Assembly: GCA_963749905.1 (NCBI GenBank)
Contig: CAVVOF010000003.1
Coordinates: forward strand, 1 to 64,000
Source of the DNA: UBA10649 sp963749905
GTDB taxonomy: Bacteria > Actinomycetota > Actinomycetes > S36-B12
DNA: 64,000 nucleotides
Reading direction: 5' to 3'
The position numbers were made by a program, and so were the translations under genes. The notes under the pieces are model-generated. The model had not been told where the DNA came from. It searched no databases and saw only the letters and a program-made list of their open reading frames with translations. Numbering within the stretch: position 1 is the stretch's first letter; every line of letters starts with the position of its first letter. Of the stretch, positions 20,964-29,797 are shown in pieces.

Positions 20964-23225
20964 TTATACCTGTTTTGACCAATTCAGTGTGATCGTCGTG
21001 CCATTACCTGGGGTGCTGTCCACTTTTAAACTGGCATTTATAATTTTGGCACGCTCAAACATCCCCGCTAACCCAAAATGTTGTTCCTGCATAAGGGCTG
21101 TCAGGTTCAGATGTTGGTTCTTTTCAAATCCCTTTCCATCATCAATCACCCGCAGCAAGATTGAGCGTTCACCAATCTCACCCTCAATTTTAATCGTTGT
21201 TGCATCAGCATGCTGTTGCGCATTCTCACAGGCTTGCTGCACAATCCTGAAAATATGCAGCTCCGTATTGTGGTGCAAAGCAATCGGTTCTCCCTCTAGG
21301 TCAACCTCAACCTTCGGGCATTCCATACGCTCATTGAGAATATCGGCAAGGTCTTCCAGGGCAGTCACCAGTCCATAAGAAAGCATTTCCGGCCGCAGCC
21401 CCTGGATCATTTTTCGTATGGAAGCAGTGATCGAATGCAAACTGCTAACCAAATTTGGGTCCTTGAACTCACGTTGCAGCAGGGCCAGGTCGTTCAAAGT
21501 ATCATCATGCAGCTCGCGTGCCAGGTTGGCACGTTCTACCTCATGACGGTTGATATTTGCCTCATAAAGCGAACGCAGGCGGATAGAGTTTTGATGGTTG
21601 ATGATAGCGATCGTGGTTTGCTGGGCGATGGTCTCCAGGGCACGAACGACATGGTCTTCATAAAGATCATTGGGGTCTCTCCGGCCAAGCAGCCAAACAC
21701 CGATTAATTCCTGGTCGAAACAAAGAGGTAAGACAACCCGGATCCATCTTTTTTGGGGGATCATGTTCCTGAGTTTCTGAGGAGGTAGAATCCGCAATTT
21801 TTGGTTGACCAATTCCTGTATCTCTTCAGGGCTAGGAATCTGATTCTCGACCACGCCACTCATATCTAATACCCGGATCAGATGTTCGGATTGGATCTCA
21901 ATCAACAGCGATTGCCGGATTTGCAAAGCTGGCAAGATCAAGCCGCCCATCAGCGAGGAAATGCTGGCAGTATCCTGAGTGCTTTCCAATATATGGGTGT
22001 ACGATTGCAAGATCTGCGGCACACCGACAGGTATATGGATGAGGTATTTTTCAATAAACCTTTCAAATGTCCCGAATCCCAATGAGGAGATCAACCCGAT
22101 GCCCGCTATCAATCCAATGATTTCAAATGTATTGATTTCTTTCTGGCCAAATTCAAGGATGTCGACAAGCGATAAGCTAAACATGATGATCAGGATCAAG
22201 AAAATATAAACAGCCAGCAGACGGTTCGCTTTATGATGGTGGCGAGTCAAGGTCCCATGCCAAATAGCGAATAAGTATCCCGCGGGAATGAGAGGATACG
22301 CAAAGATAACCGCAAAATCAGCATGGTTGTCAATATTGACGCCTAAACCCTTGACCATGGCGATGATGAGTAGGGGAAGGAAAGCCAAAAGCGTAAACCG
22401 TATTACCAGATGGATTCGGGGGCGGTTGATCTCCTGAACCCGATAGTGATGGCCAACCAGGATGAAACTGACAATGAATGCACCGATCATCCCAATTTCA
22501 TATAACCGCAGAGCAGGCCGGAACAGGTCAACCAGGATTCCCAGCGCACTCACAACATACATAGCCGGCAAGCCGAATCGCTTGATCCATTTTGGTATGT
22601 CCTGGAAAGGAGCCGGAAACAGCCAGTGGATCTGCACAACCATGGGGACGATAAGCCACCCAAGGATCCTGACCAGATAGGCGCTGTACCATAAGTGTAG
22701 ATCCGCGGGTCCAATTACCAACACAACCCAAAGGGCAATCAAGAGACAAGTGATACTCATCAATGCACATAATGGATTGTTCGGATCCACGCTGAGAAAT
22801 ATGCCTAGGCTAAGGATGAAGAACCCAAAAGCCAGCGGCCAATGATTGAAAAAACGGTTATTAAATTCTTCCTGTGTAAAGCCTGTTAATCGCCATGTCA
22901 CTGCCTGGGCTTCCCCATCACGCAGGATGTGGAGAACGACCTCGTCTCCAACCGAGTAACCTTCCCAAACCATTGCTTTCAGGTTGGTCTGAAAGGCTTC
23001 AAGTGTCAGGTGGTCAATCTGTATGATCCGGTCATCGACCTGAAACACGTCAGTCTGGCTGAGGTCAAAGACCTTGATTTGGGACCCGGTATTTTTATCA
23101 AAGTCAAATCCAATATAGGGAATAAAGTTCAAAAAACCAATCAAATAGATCATGATCAAACTAAAAATCAAACTCAAGAATACAGGGTAGACCAGGCGAA
23201 AGTTTTTTTTGAAGGAAGTCATCAT
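20964..23225 (-). CDS. Membrane sensor histidine kinase (NarL/LiaS class)
   Basis: 753 residues. One N-terminal helix (FLSLIFSLIMIYLIGFLNFI), then a soluble domain of about 90 residues resembling PDZ (QVDDRIIQIDHLTL), then a block of about seven helices (residues 130-345), a GAF-like region, and a HisKA_3 dimerisation helix with LARELHDDTLNDL (phospho-His near residue 569). The ATPase domain shows QQACENAQQHADA and VIDDGKGF, and ends in GNGTTITLNWS. It would sense a membrane or periplasmic cue and phosphorylate the LuxR-type regulator encoded about 180 bases upstream on the same strand. Confidence 0.88.
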   Translation of the reverse strand: MMTSFKKNFRLVYPVFLSLIFSLIMIYLIGFLNFIPYIGFDFDKNTGSQIKVFDLSQTDVFQVDDRIIQIDHLTLEAFQTNLKAMVWEGYSVGDEVVLHILRDGEAQAVTWRLTGFTQEEFNNRFFNHWPLAFGFFILSLGIFLSVDPNNPLCALMSITCLLIALWVVLVIGPADLHLWYSAYLVRILGWLIVPMVVQIHWLFPAPFQDIPKWIKRFGLPAMYVVSALGILVDLFRPALRLYEIGMIGAFIVSFILVGHHYRVQEINRPRIHLVIRFTLLAFLPLLIIAMVKGLGVNIDNHADFAVIFAYPLIPAGYLFAIWHGTLTRHHHKANRLLAVYIFLILIIMFSLSLVDILEFGQKEINTFEIIGLIAGIGLISSLGFGTFERFIEKYLIHIPVGVPQILQSYTHILESTQDTASISSLMGGLILPALQIRQSLLIEIQSEHLIRVLDMSGVVENQIPSPEEIQELVNQKLRILPPQKLRNMIPQKRWIRVVLPLCFDQELIGVWLLGRRDPNDLYEDHVVRALETIAQQTTIAIINHQNSIRLRSLYEANINRHEVERANLARELHDDTLNDLALLQREFKDPNLVSSLHSITASIRKMIQGLRPEMLSYGLVTALEDLADILNERMECPKVEVDLEGEPIALHHNTELHIFRIVQQACENAQQHADATTIKIEGEIGERSILLRVIDDGKGFEKNQHLNLTALMQEQHFGLAGMFERAKIINASLKVDSTPGNGTTITLNWSKQV

Positions 23226-23406
23226 TATTGTTTGCTTTACCTTTTTTCAGTCCTAGTTTTTTACCATGGTCAGTTTGGGTTGGGCCTGGCTGCGATTGAA
23301 GACCAGGTAGTGCTCACTGGTCTTCAAAACATCATCGGCTTGAGGTCAAGAGACACTGTATAATCTGATTCAAATCATCGGAAAAACCGAATCCAACAGA
23401 ATTTGT

Positions 23407-24072
23407 TTAGTTTTTTACCACAATCAATCCAAGCTGCTGCGCACGCAGGATCGCAGATGAGCGGTTGTTGACCTCTAAGGCCAGGTAAATGTCGGAAAGG
23501 TGGTTGCGGATCGTGGATGGGCTTACAAAAAGGTTCTCAGCTAATTCTTTGGTAGGCAATGCCGGGTTGTTGGCAATCAGAGAAAGGATTTCCGTCTGCC
23601 TCGGGGTCAGCGAAGGTATCTTATCCGGGTTCTTTAGCACTCGAACGGCTTCAGGTGAGAAAAAGATGCTGTCCTGTTCTGTGATCTCTAACAAAATTTC
23701 ATCCAACTTTTCATACGACGGGATATCATCCTTGAGAATATAACCGCTTGCACCTGCAGTTTTTACACCTTTGATTAAAACAGGTCGGTTGTGCATAGAA
23801 ATCACAACGATTTTAAGTTCCGGGTATTTTTCGAGTAGTTGGGGAATGGAAAGTAATACAGGATAGGGCTCGGTCACATCTGGTGATTTGCTGACCTCAA
23901 TATCCAAAATCATTAAATCAGTTGGATAATTTTGGAGGCAGGTTTCAACATCCAGATAGTAATTAGCGATCCAATCAACGGCTAAGCGTGGATTCTTCTC
24001 AAGTTTAGACTTGTATCCGTTTGCCGTGGCAATATGGTCATCCAGAACGCCAATCCGTATTTTCCTCAGCAT
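23407..24072 (-). CDS. LuxR/NarL-family response regulator
   Basis: 221 residues from ATG 24072. Receiver domain has acidic pocket LDDH, phospho-acceptor Asp in MILDIE, switch Ser in VVISMH and Lys in YILKDD. The C-terminal helix-turn-helix begins SLTPRQTEILSLIANN and contains PTKELAENLFVSPSTIRNHL, as in NarL. The gene precedes the kinase and is presumably co-transcribed, forming a two-component pair. Target genes are not evident from the window. Confidence 0.9.
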   Translation of the reverse strand: MLRKIRIGVLDDHIATANGYKSKLEKNPRLAVDWIANYYLDVETCLQNYPTDLMILDIEVSKSPDVTEPYPVLLSIPQLLEKYPELKIVVISMHNRPVLIKGVKTAGASGYILKDDIPSYEKLDEILLEITEQDSIFFSPEAVRVLKNPDKIPSLTPRQTEILSLIANNPALPTKELAENLFVSPSTIRNHLSDIYLALEVNNRSSAILRAQQLGLIVVKN

Positions 24073-24510
24073 GATCAAATCCTACCTACCTATTGGAGAA
24101 ATGGAAATCTGCTCGTTGATTGAGCTACTTAGGGTGCCTCAATTATACACACAAATTACAGGGTCCATTTAAGGTTCAGTTGAACATTTCACATACCAAA
24201 ATAGTATTTCCGTCTATTGAATCGCATGTGATTCACGATTATAAATAAGTTAAGACAAAAACGAAAACCGATGCCGGATGTGGGGGGGAACACATTCGGC
24301 ACGGGGGTTTAAAAAGATCAAGCAACAATTACCCCTTGATTTTGAAGTGGTATTTCACTATAATATGTTTGCATCTTCTGGCCTGCCCCCCTCAGGTCAG
24401 GAGGTGCATTTTTTAAATAACTTTCTAAGATAATGTTAACTGAAAGAATAAAAACAATATGATATTATGCATATATACAGAAACACGAATAAGATAGGAG
24501 TAATTGTGAT
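24073..24510. other. Intergenic region with two hairpins
   Basis: Divergent spacer of about 440 bases between the regulator and the OsmC gene. It holds a dyad GCCGGATGTG...CACATTCGGC near 24272-24300 and a second (cctgcccccctcaggtcagg) near 24382-24402 that is followed by a T-run. Either may be a terminator of a short untranslated transcript. No open frame stands out. Confidence 0.45.
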
Positions 24511-24924
24511 ATGGAAATGATCGTAGATTTTCCCGGGGGGGCACGAGTAGATGCACATTTTGGGGAGTTTACTGTGATGACAGACCAGCCTCCTCAGGGT
24601 GGTGGAGAGGGTTCCGCCCCGACCCCATTTGCGGTTTTTTTGGCTTCGGTGGGTACCTGTGCTGGGATTTATGTGCTAGGCTTTTGTAAACAGCGCGGCC
24701 TTTCACCAGAGGGTGTGAGGATCGTGCAGCGTTTGCACTCCGGCCCTTTCAGCCAGGGTTTGATCGAACAGATTGAGCTTGAAATCCAAGTCCCGCCTGA
24801 ATTTCCCGAAAAATACCATGAAGCACTGGTCCGTTCTGCGGGGATGTGTCTGGTCAAGCGCCATTTTGAAAATCCGCCAGAATTTGATATCCATACTGCA
24901 GTTGTGGCTGTTGCCTCGTCCTAA
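24511..24924 (+). CDS. OsmC/Ohr-family protein
   Basis: 137 residues, family-typical. It shows the OsmC core: AHFGEFTVMTDQP, PTPFAVFLASVGTCAGIYVL and MCLVKRHFENPP. Cys in GTCAG and Cys in GMC occupy the two positions of the reactive cysteines used in peroxide reduction by OsmC/Ohr proteins, although some relatives have other roles. Cytoplasmic, no signal. Followed by a strong terminator shared with the convergent rhodanese gene. Confidence 0.85.
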   Translation: MEMIVDFPGGARVDAHFGEFTVMTDQPPQGGGEGSAPTPFAVFLASVGTCAGIYVLGFCKQRGLSPEGVRIVQRLHSGPFSQGLIEQIELEIQVPPEFPEKYHEALVRSAGMCLVKRHFENPPEFDIHTAVVAVASS

Positions 24925-24952
24925 ATAAAATTTATTTTAGATCTATACATAC

Positions 24953-24982
24953 AAAAAAGTGCTGCATATACAGCACTTTTTT
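24953..24982. terminator. Bidirectional terminator
   Basis: 12-bp stem AAAAAAGTGCTG with its complement, loop CATATA, A-run before and T-run after. It lies between the convergent OsmC and rhodanese genes and can serve both. Confidence 0.9.
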
Positions 24983-25021
24983 TACATTAAACAAGAACCG
25001 GCTTTATTCAAAATTCTCGGA

Positions 25022-25483
25022 TTATGGCCCCATCTCCACTGCGTAACCGTTTGCAGTCCAATTATTGAAACCGCCGGCAACGCTCGTGACGGATGAAAAA
25101 CCAGCATTGAGTAAGATATTCCGGGCAGTTGCACTCCGGTTTCCTGACCGGCAGATGACCACAATCTCTTCATCCTGCGGCAGTTCCGCCAGCCGGCTTT
25201 CCAATTCATCCAGTGGGATCAAGGTAGCCCCAGGGACATGACCATCAATCCATTCTGCCGGGGTGCGCACATCCAGGATCATTGTGCCTTGCTCGTGCAG
25301 GCTGAATGCCTCTTGCACCGAGATTTCAAGTGGAAGTGCAGCTACCTGGCTGGGTGCCGGGCCAGCAGGGTTGGAAAAAACTGCGGCAGCGATGATCACG
25401 ATTACAACCACACCTGCCAGTCCGATCAACAAATTGCGACTATTTTGCTGTTGTTTCTTTTTAATATTTTTTCGTTTCGCCAT
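25022..25483 (-). CDS. Membrane-anchored rhodanese-domain protein
   Basis: 153 residues. A Lys/Gln-rich start (MAKRKNIKKKQQQN) is followed by one helix (LLIGLAGVVVIVIIAAAVF) and an extracytoplasmic rhodanese domain: ISVQEAF, ILDVRTPAEW, HVPGATLIPL, and active loop CRSGNRS with catalytic Cys. It would carry persulfide sulfur on the outer face of the membrane. Single gene, convergent with OsmC. Confidence 0.88.
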   Translation of the reverse strand: MAKRKNIKKKQQQNSRNLLIGLAGVVVIVIIAAAVFSNPAGPAPSQVAALPLEISVQEAFSLHEQGTMILDVRTPAEWIDGHVPGATLIPLDELESRLAELPQDEEIVVICRSGNRSATARNILLNAGFSSVTSVAGGFNNWTANGYAVEMGP

Positions 25484-25547
25484 AAAATTTCCTTTTAGGT
25501 TTAAGGTCCAAAGTATGGACGTGATGAACCCATAAATGTTTACCCAA

Positions 25548-26375
25548 TCATATTTTTAGAGTTGATTTCCCCCAAAACTTTCGTGAGACGCGGCGATACA
25601 GGTTCAAACCCCACCAAAAAGAAACTGCCGCCATCCCATGTGCCAGCACCGCGAACAAAGGCGGCACTTCGAATGTGTAGTAATTCCAGCACAACCTGGT
25701 AGTCCCCCATAACTCTAAAAAATAACCCAATCCGGAACCAGCAAAAAAGGTCAGTACCGCGCCTCGCTGGTTCCGCAGGGCATAAATCAGCAAGCCAACC
25801 ATCAGGATCGCCAGGATAGTGAGCGATTTGGTGCGCGTCGGCCAGACGAAGGCAATCATCAAGGCATAGAAAAAGGCAAACGTCACCCAATACAGCCAGC
25901 GAAACAACTTATCTGGGATCCGCTGGAAGATAAGATTCAGGAGACGATAAAGCCGGTCTATCGAAAGGCTGGCAATCGGCCAGGCTGGGATAATCCACAG
26001 GGGTGGGCGTTCAAACGTGTAGTAGGTCCAGAGTTCAGTCTGGGTTCCCCACCCTTCAATCGCCAGGCCTCCAACCATCCCGATCATCAGGATTGGCAGG
26101 TCGTTCCGGAGATTGGCGTTCGCCATGATCATGATCGACATGAACAAAAAGTTCCCGATCAGAAGCCAATCAATCTGCTTCCAATAGGAGACCTCAGGAT
26201 TGAAATAAGAGAAATACTCTTCGACCAACGGCCACCAGACATACCCGATCAGGAACAGCAGCATAAAAAAACCGCTGAGCAGGTAATAGCTGGCAAGCGT
26301 CCAGCGCAGTGTTTTGAATACTTCCCCCAGCGGGGTAGCATATTTTGAGGTCGTCAGGCGTTTCACAATATCCAT
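25548..26375 (-). CDS. Polytopic membrane protein with internal repeat
   Basis: 275 residues with about seven hydrophobic helices. Two copies of a motif stand out: EGWGTQTELWTYYTFERPPL and, about 110 residues later, ELWGTTRLCWNYYTFEVPPL, each followed by a further helix. This indicates an internal duplication with Glu, Trp, Tyr and Phe held at membrane borders. I do not recognise the family with confidence; carotenoid hydratase-like membrane proteins share some of this character. Four bases downstream of the GT39 gene stop, so likely one operon. Confidence 0.7.
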   Translation of the reverse strand: MDIVKRLTTSKYATPLGEVFKTLRWTLASYYLLSGFFMLLFLIGYVWWPLVEEYFSYFNPEVSYWKQIDWLLIGNFLFMSIMIMANANLRNDLPILMIGMVGGLAIEGWGTQTELWTYYTFERPPLWIIPAWPIASLSIDRLYRLLNLIFQRIPDKLFRWLYWVTFAFFYALMIAFVWPTRTKSLTILAILMVGLLIYALRNQRGAVLTFFAGSGLGYFLELWGTTRLCWNYYTFEVPPLFAVLAHGMAAVSFWWGLNLYRRVSRKFWGKSTLKI

Positions 26376-26379
26376 GGCG

Positions 26380-28346
26380 TTATGGTTGTGCTGTTTGGTC
26401 TACAAAATACAGCCAATACAGCGGACCGCCTTGTTGGTCATACTCGGTGTTTAGAGTACCACCTGGATAATCCCGGCTCACAAGGTCCAGGTTGTCCCGC
26501 TGCTCCGGGAGGAAGACAAAAAGCACCTTGTTAGACGTTATCGTTGGGTTATTCTCAGAACCCCATGGTTCGCGAAAGTCCAGGCCTTCGATATGCGGAG
26601 CGAGATAAGCGGTTGAATTGATCGAATAGTACCCCATCCGATCTCCCCCAAAGAAAGCCACCTGCATCGGGTCTTGCTGCTGAAGATACGCAGCCAGTTT
26701 ATGAGCAACCAAAGTATTTTGCCCCCCGAGTTGTGTCTGAGGGGAATATTTGAAGATATAGAAGTTCAGATCGGATACGCCCATACCGATCACCAGTAAG
26801 ATCGCACCAGCATAGAGAACTTTACTCCTCCCTTGCCAGACCCGGTCGGCCAAATAGATACATTCACCCAGGCAGAATCCAATGATCAGCGCGCACCCCG
26901 GAATAGCTGCTACGTAGCGTTGCGCAGAAGAGACCGGGACACTGAACCCACCCACCAGGATAAATAGTCCTATCCAGAGATACAGCATCAAGGCGGCAGG
27001 CTTACGCAGCTGAAAAAGCAGCAGGATCAACCCGCAAAGGAAAATAACGGCTGAAGCTGGCCGCATTATGGGAGTATCTGCTGGATACCAGACCTGGACG
27101 GGCGCGCTGATAAACGTTCGGGCACTGGCGTAAATCTGTTCAGCCAAGATTCGCCAAGCTGGCTTTCCAACTAACTCAACCTCACGATCTAGCCATTCCC
27201 CCATTAAGTCCACCCGATTAAAGGGAGCCATAAAATTCGTAAAACCCTCATCTTGAGCAAAAAACCAGATTGATGGGATCGTGATCACCAGGAAGAGGAA
27301 GAGCATGAACAACAGGTTCAACCGGTTGGCCCTCCACCCTTTTCGGTCAACCAGCGCCATCAGAACCACCCAAAATGGGACCAGCACCAATAGAAAACGG
27401 CTGCTTACATAAAAATATTGGGAGAACCCCAATGCAATCCCGGCCACCAGGAACGGCATTCTGCGCTGGCTGCGCCATCCGTCAATCAGCATCCCCAGCG
27501 CAACCACATAAAAGAATGCATCCCAAATATTATTCAAACCAATCCGGCTGAAATGGTTGTGGAAGTGTGATCCAGCCAGGAAAAGCGCGGCCAGCAGACC
27601 GGCTCGTTCCGAAAAAATGCGCTTCCCCACCAGGTAAACCGCCGACACCGTCAAGCCACCGATCAAGGCGGAAGTAAATCGAAGCGCAAATGTAGTTCTG
27701 CCAAGCGCTCGGATCGACAGGGATTGCACAGCGTAAAAAAAGGAGGGGAATGAAAACCAGCCTACGCCAAAGATATTGTTAGTCTGGCCTTCGACAAATT
27801 GAATCGCACTCAGTCCAGCCGAGGCTTCATCACCGTTCAGGAGAGGGGGAATCTGTTCAGCAGCAAACGCTCTGATCAGCGTGCTGATGATGAACAGCAT
27901 TCCTGCGATCATGATTGTTTTACGAGAGATTTTCGGGATGGACTCGGTGATCTTCCAGGTTCCAAAGAAAACCAGGAGGATTTCCACTCACCCAGATGGC
28001 CATTACCAGCCAGAAATCCGGGATCTTCGATCGATCCACCCCCGCAGCCATGGCTGTCAGCAATGCTGCCAGCAGACCCAGGCCCACCAACACCCATTGG
28101 ATCGGTGTCTGCCCGCTAAGCCGGAGAAGTTTATCTTTCCAATGAGTTAGCCTGGGAGAGTGAAATTTTCCATACAGGTTGGCTGCACCAGCGCTAAAGA
28201 TCAACAAACACAGGACCACCACCAGGTTTGCCAGCCATTTTTGCTCACTTACTAATAGGGGATAAATCCTGAGGCCGGCAATGGCTCCCGCGACACCCCC
28301 AGCATTGCTGCCGGAGCCGGGTTATTCGCGAGAAATCGAGGCGCTT
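26380..28346 (-). pseudogene. GT39-type membrane glycosyltransferase, frameshifted
   Basis: The main part (frame to 27987) shows LLNGDEASAGLSAIQF, the loop-1 Asp-Glu region of ArnT/PMT-type enzymes, then about ten helices and a periplasmic C-terminal domain (AAYLQQQDPMQVAFFGGDRM). An upstream frame (27920-28222) supplies two N-terminal helices, and sequence before it to about 28318 still reads as protein (GSGSNAGGVAG). Breaks lie near 27985 and near 28320, where a ribosome site (aggagga) sits at 28355. The exact start cannot be fixed. It would transfer sugar from a lipid-linked donor on the outer side of the membrane. Confidence 0.7.
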
Positions 28347-28379
28347 CCAGATGATCCTCCTATTCTCTTTCTTTGATCT

Positions 28380-29569
28380 TTAGCGCAATCCGGTCTCGAG
28401 GCGGGAGATCACCAACCGTTGAATCTCGCTGGTACCTTCGTAAATCTCTGTGATCTTGGCATCTCTGAAATATCGCTCCAGGGGGAGTTCTTTGCTGTAA
28501 CCCATCCCGCCGTGGATCTGGACGGCCTGATGGGTGACAAACATCGACATTTCGGAGGCAAACAGTTTTGCCATCGAAGCTTCCAGGGTATAGCGCTGGC
28601 CGGTGTGTTTGGATTTTGTTTTGGCGATGGCGGCCCGGTGGATCAGGCCGCACGCGGCTTCGATCCGGGTTTTCATATCCGCCAGCTTAAAGCTGATCCC
28701 CTGGAATTGCCCGATCTTTTTGCCAAAGGCTTCTCGCTCCCGGACATAAGCGATGCTGGCTTCATAGGCCGCCTCAGCTATGCCAAGAGCCTGAGTGGCA
28801 ATTCCAATCCGTCCGGCATCCAAAACAGCCATGGCGATCTTAAACCCCTCACCCTCTTCACCCAGACGGCTTTCGACCGGAACGCGGCAGTTCTCAAATC
28901 CGATTTCGCTGGTGGCTGAAGCACGAATCCCCAGTTTGGGTTCTTTCTTTCCCCGAGAAAATCCGGGAGTATTGGCATCTACCAAAAATGCGGTGACCCC
29001 ACGGTGCAATTGTTCAGGCGCTGTCAGCATGAATACGACGATATAATCCGCAACAGGGCCGCTCGTGACCCAGGATTTCCGCCCATTCAGGATATATTCA
29101 TCTCCATCCCGTACCGCCAGGCTTTGCATGGTCCCCGCATCAGAACCCGACATTGGTTCTGTCAGCGAATAAGCACCTATTTTTTCACCGGCAGCAATAG
29201 GTCGGATAAACTTTTGTTTTTGTTCTTCCGTCCCAAATTTCAAGATACCGTAGCAGTACAGGGAATTGTTTACCGACATAATCGTCCCATGGGAAGCGTC
29301 CGCTTTGCAGATCTCTTCCAGCGCAAGCACATAAGCCATGGTGTCCATTCCCGCGCCATCATATTCTTCTGGAACCTCGATCCCCATAAAGCCCATTTGC
29401 CCCATTTTCCGGATGGTTTCCATGGGAAACTCCCCAGTGTGGTCAAATTCCTCGGCAATCGGTGCGATCTCCTTCGGGAGTCCTTCTGGGCAAAATCCCG
29501 AGCAGCTTGCTGGATCATATGATGTTCATCAGTCAAATAATCAAAAGCCTTCGAATTGGTGAATGACAT
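28380..29569 (-). pseudogene. Short-chain acyl-CoA dehydrogenase, one frameshift
   Basis: ATG 29569 (ribosome site ggaggaa) begins MSFTNSKAFDYLTDEHHMIQ. A break near 29470 moves to the frame with MGQMGFMGIEVPEEYDGAGM. FAD and substrate motifs are present: YSLTEPMSGSDAG, GRKSWVTSG, QIHGGMGYSKELP and EIYEGTSEIQR, the last carrying the catalytic Glu position used in short/medium-chain enzymes. Complete length near 380 residues is normal. It oxidises acyl-CoA to enoyl-CoA and passes electrons to ETF. Isolated here from other beta-oxidation genes. Confidence 0.88.
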
Positions 29570-29797
29570 GAATTTTCCTCCAGATTTAAGAGTATTGATC
29601 ACGGATGATTAAATAAACCGTCGGTTTTGTACGATTATAGCATGACAGTAACAATTGATCTGATCGCGCTTTTCGCTCAATTTAGCCGCGGTAGAGGCGC
29701 ATTTTGGGTCAAAAGAAAGCTTCGGTATGCTCCAATGAAATGGCCTTGCAAATATACTGCAAGGCCGAAATAATAAGGTTCTTCCCTCAATAAAAAT

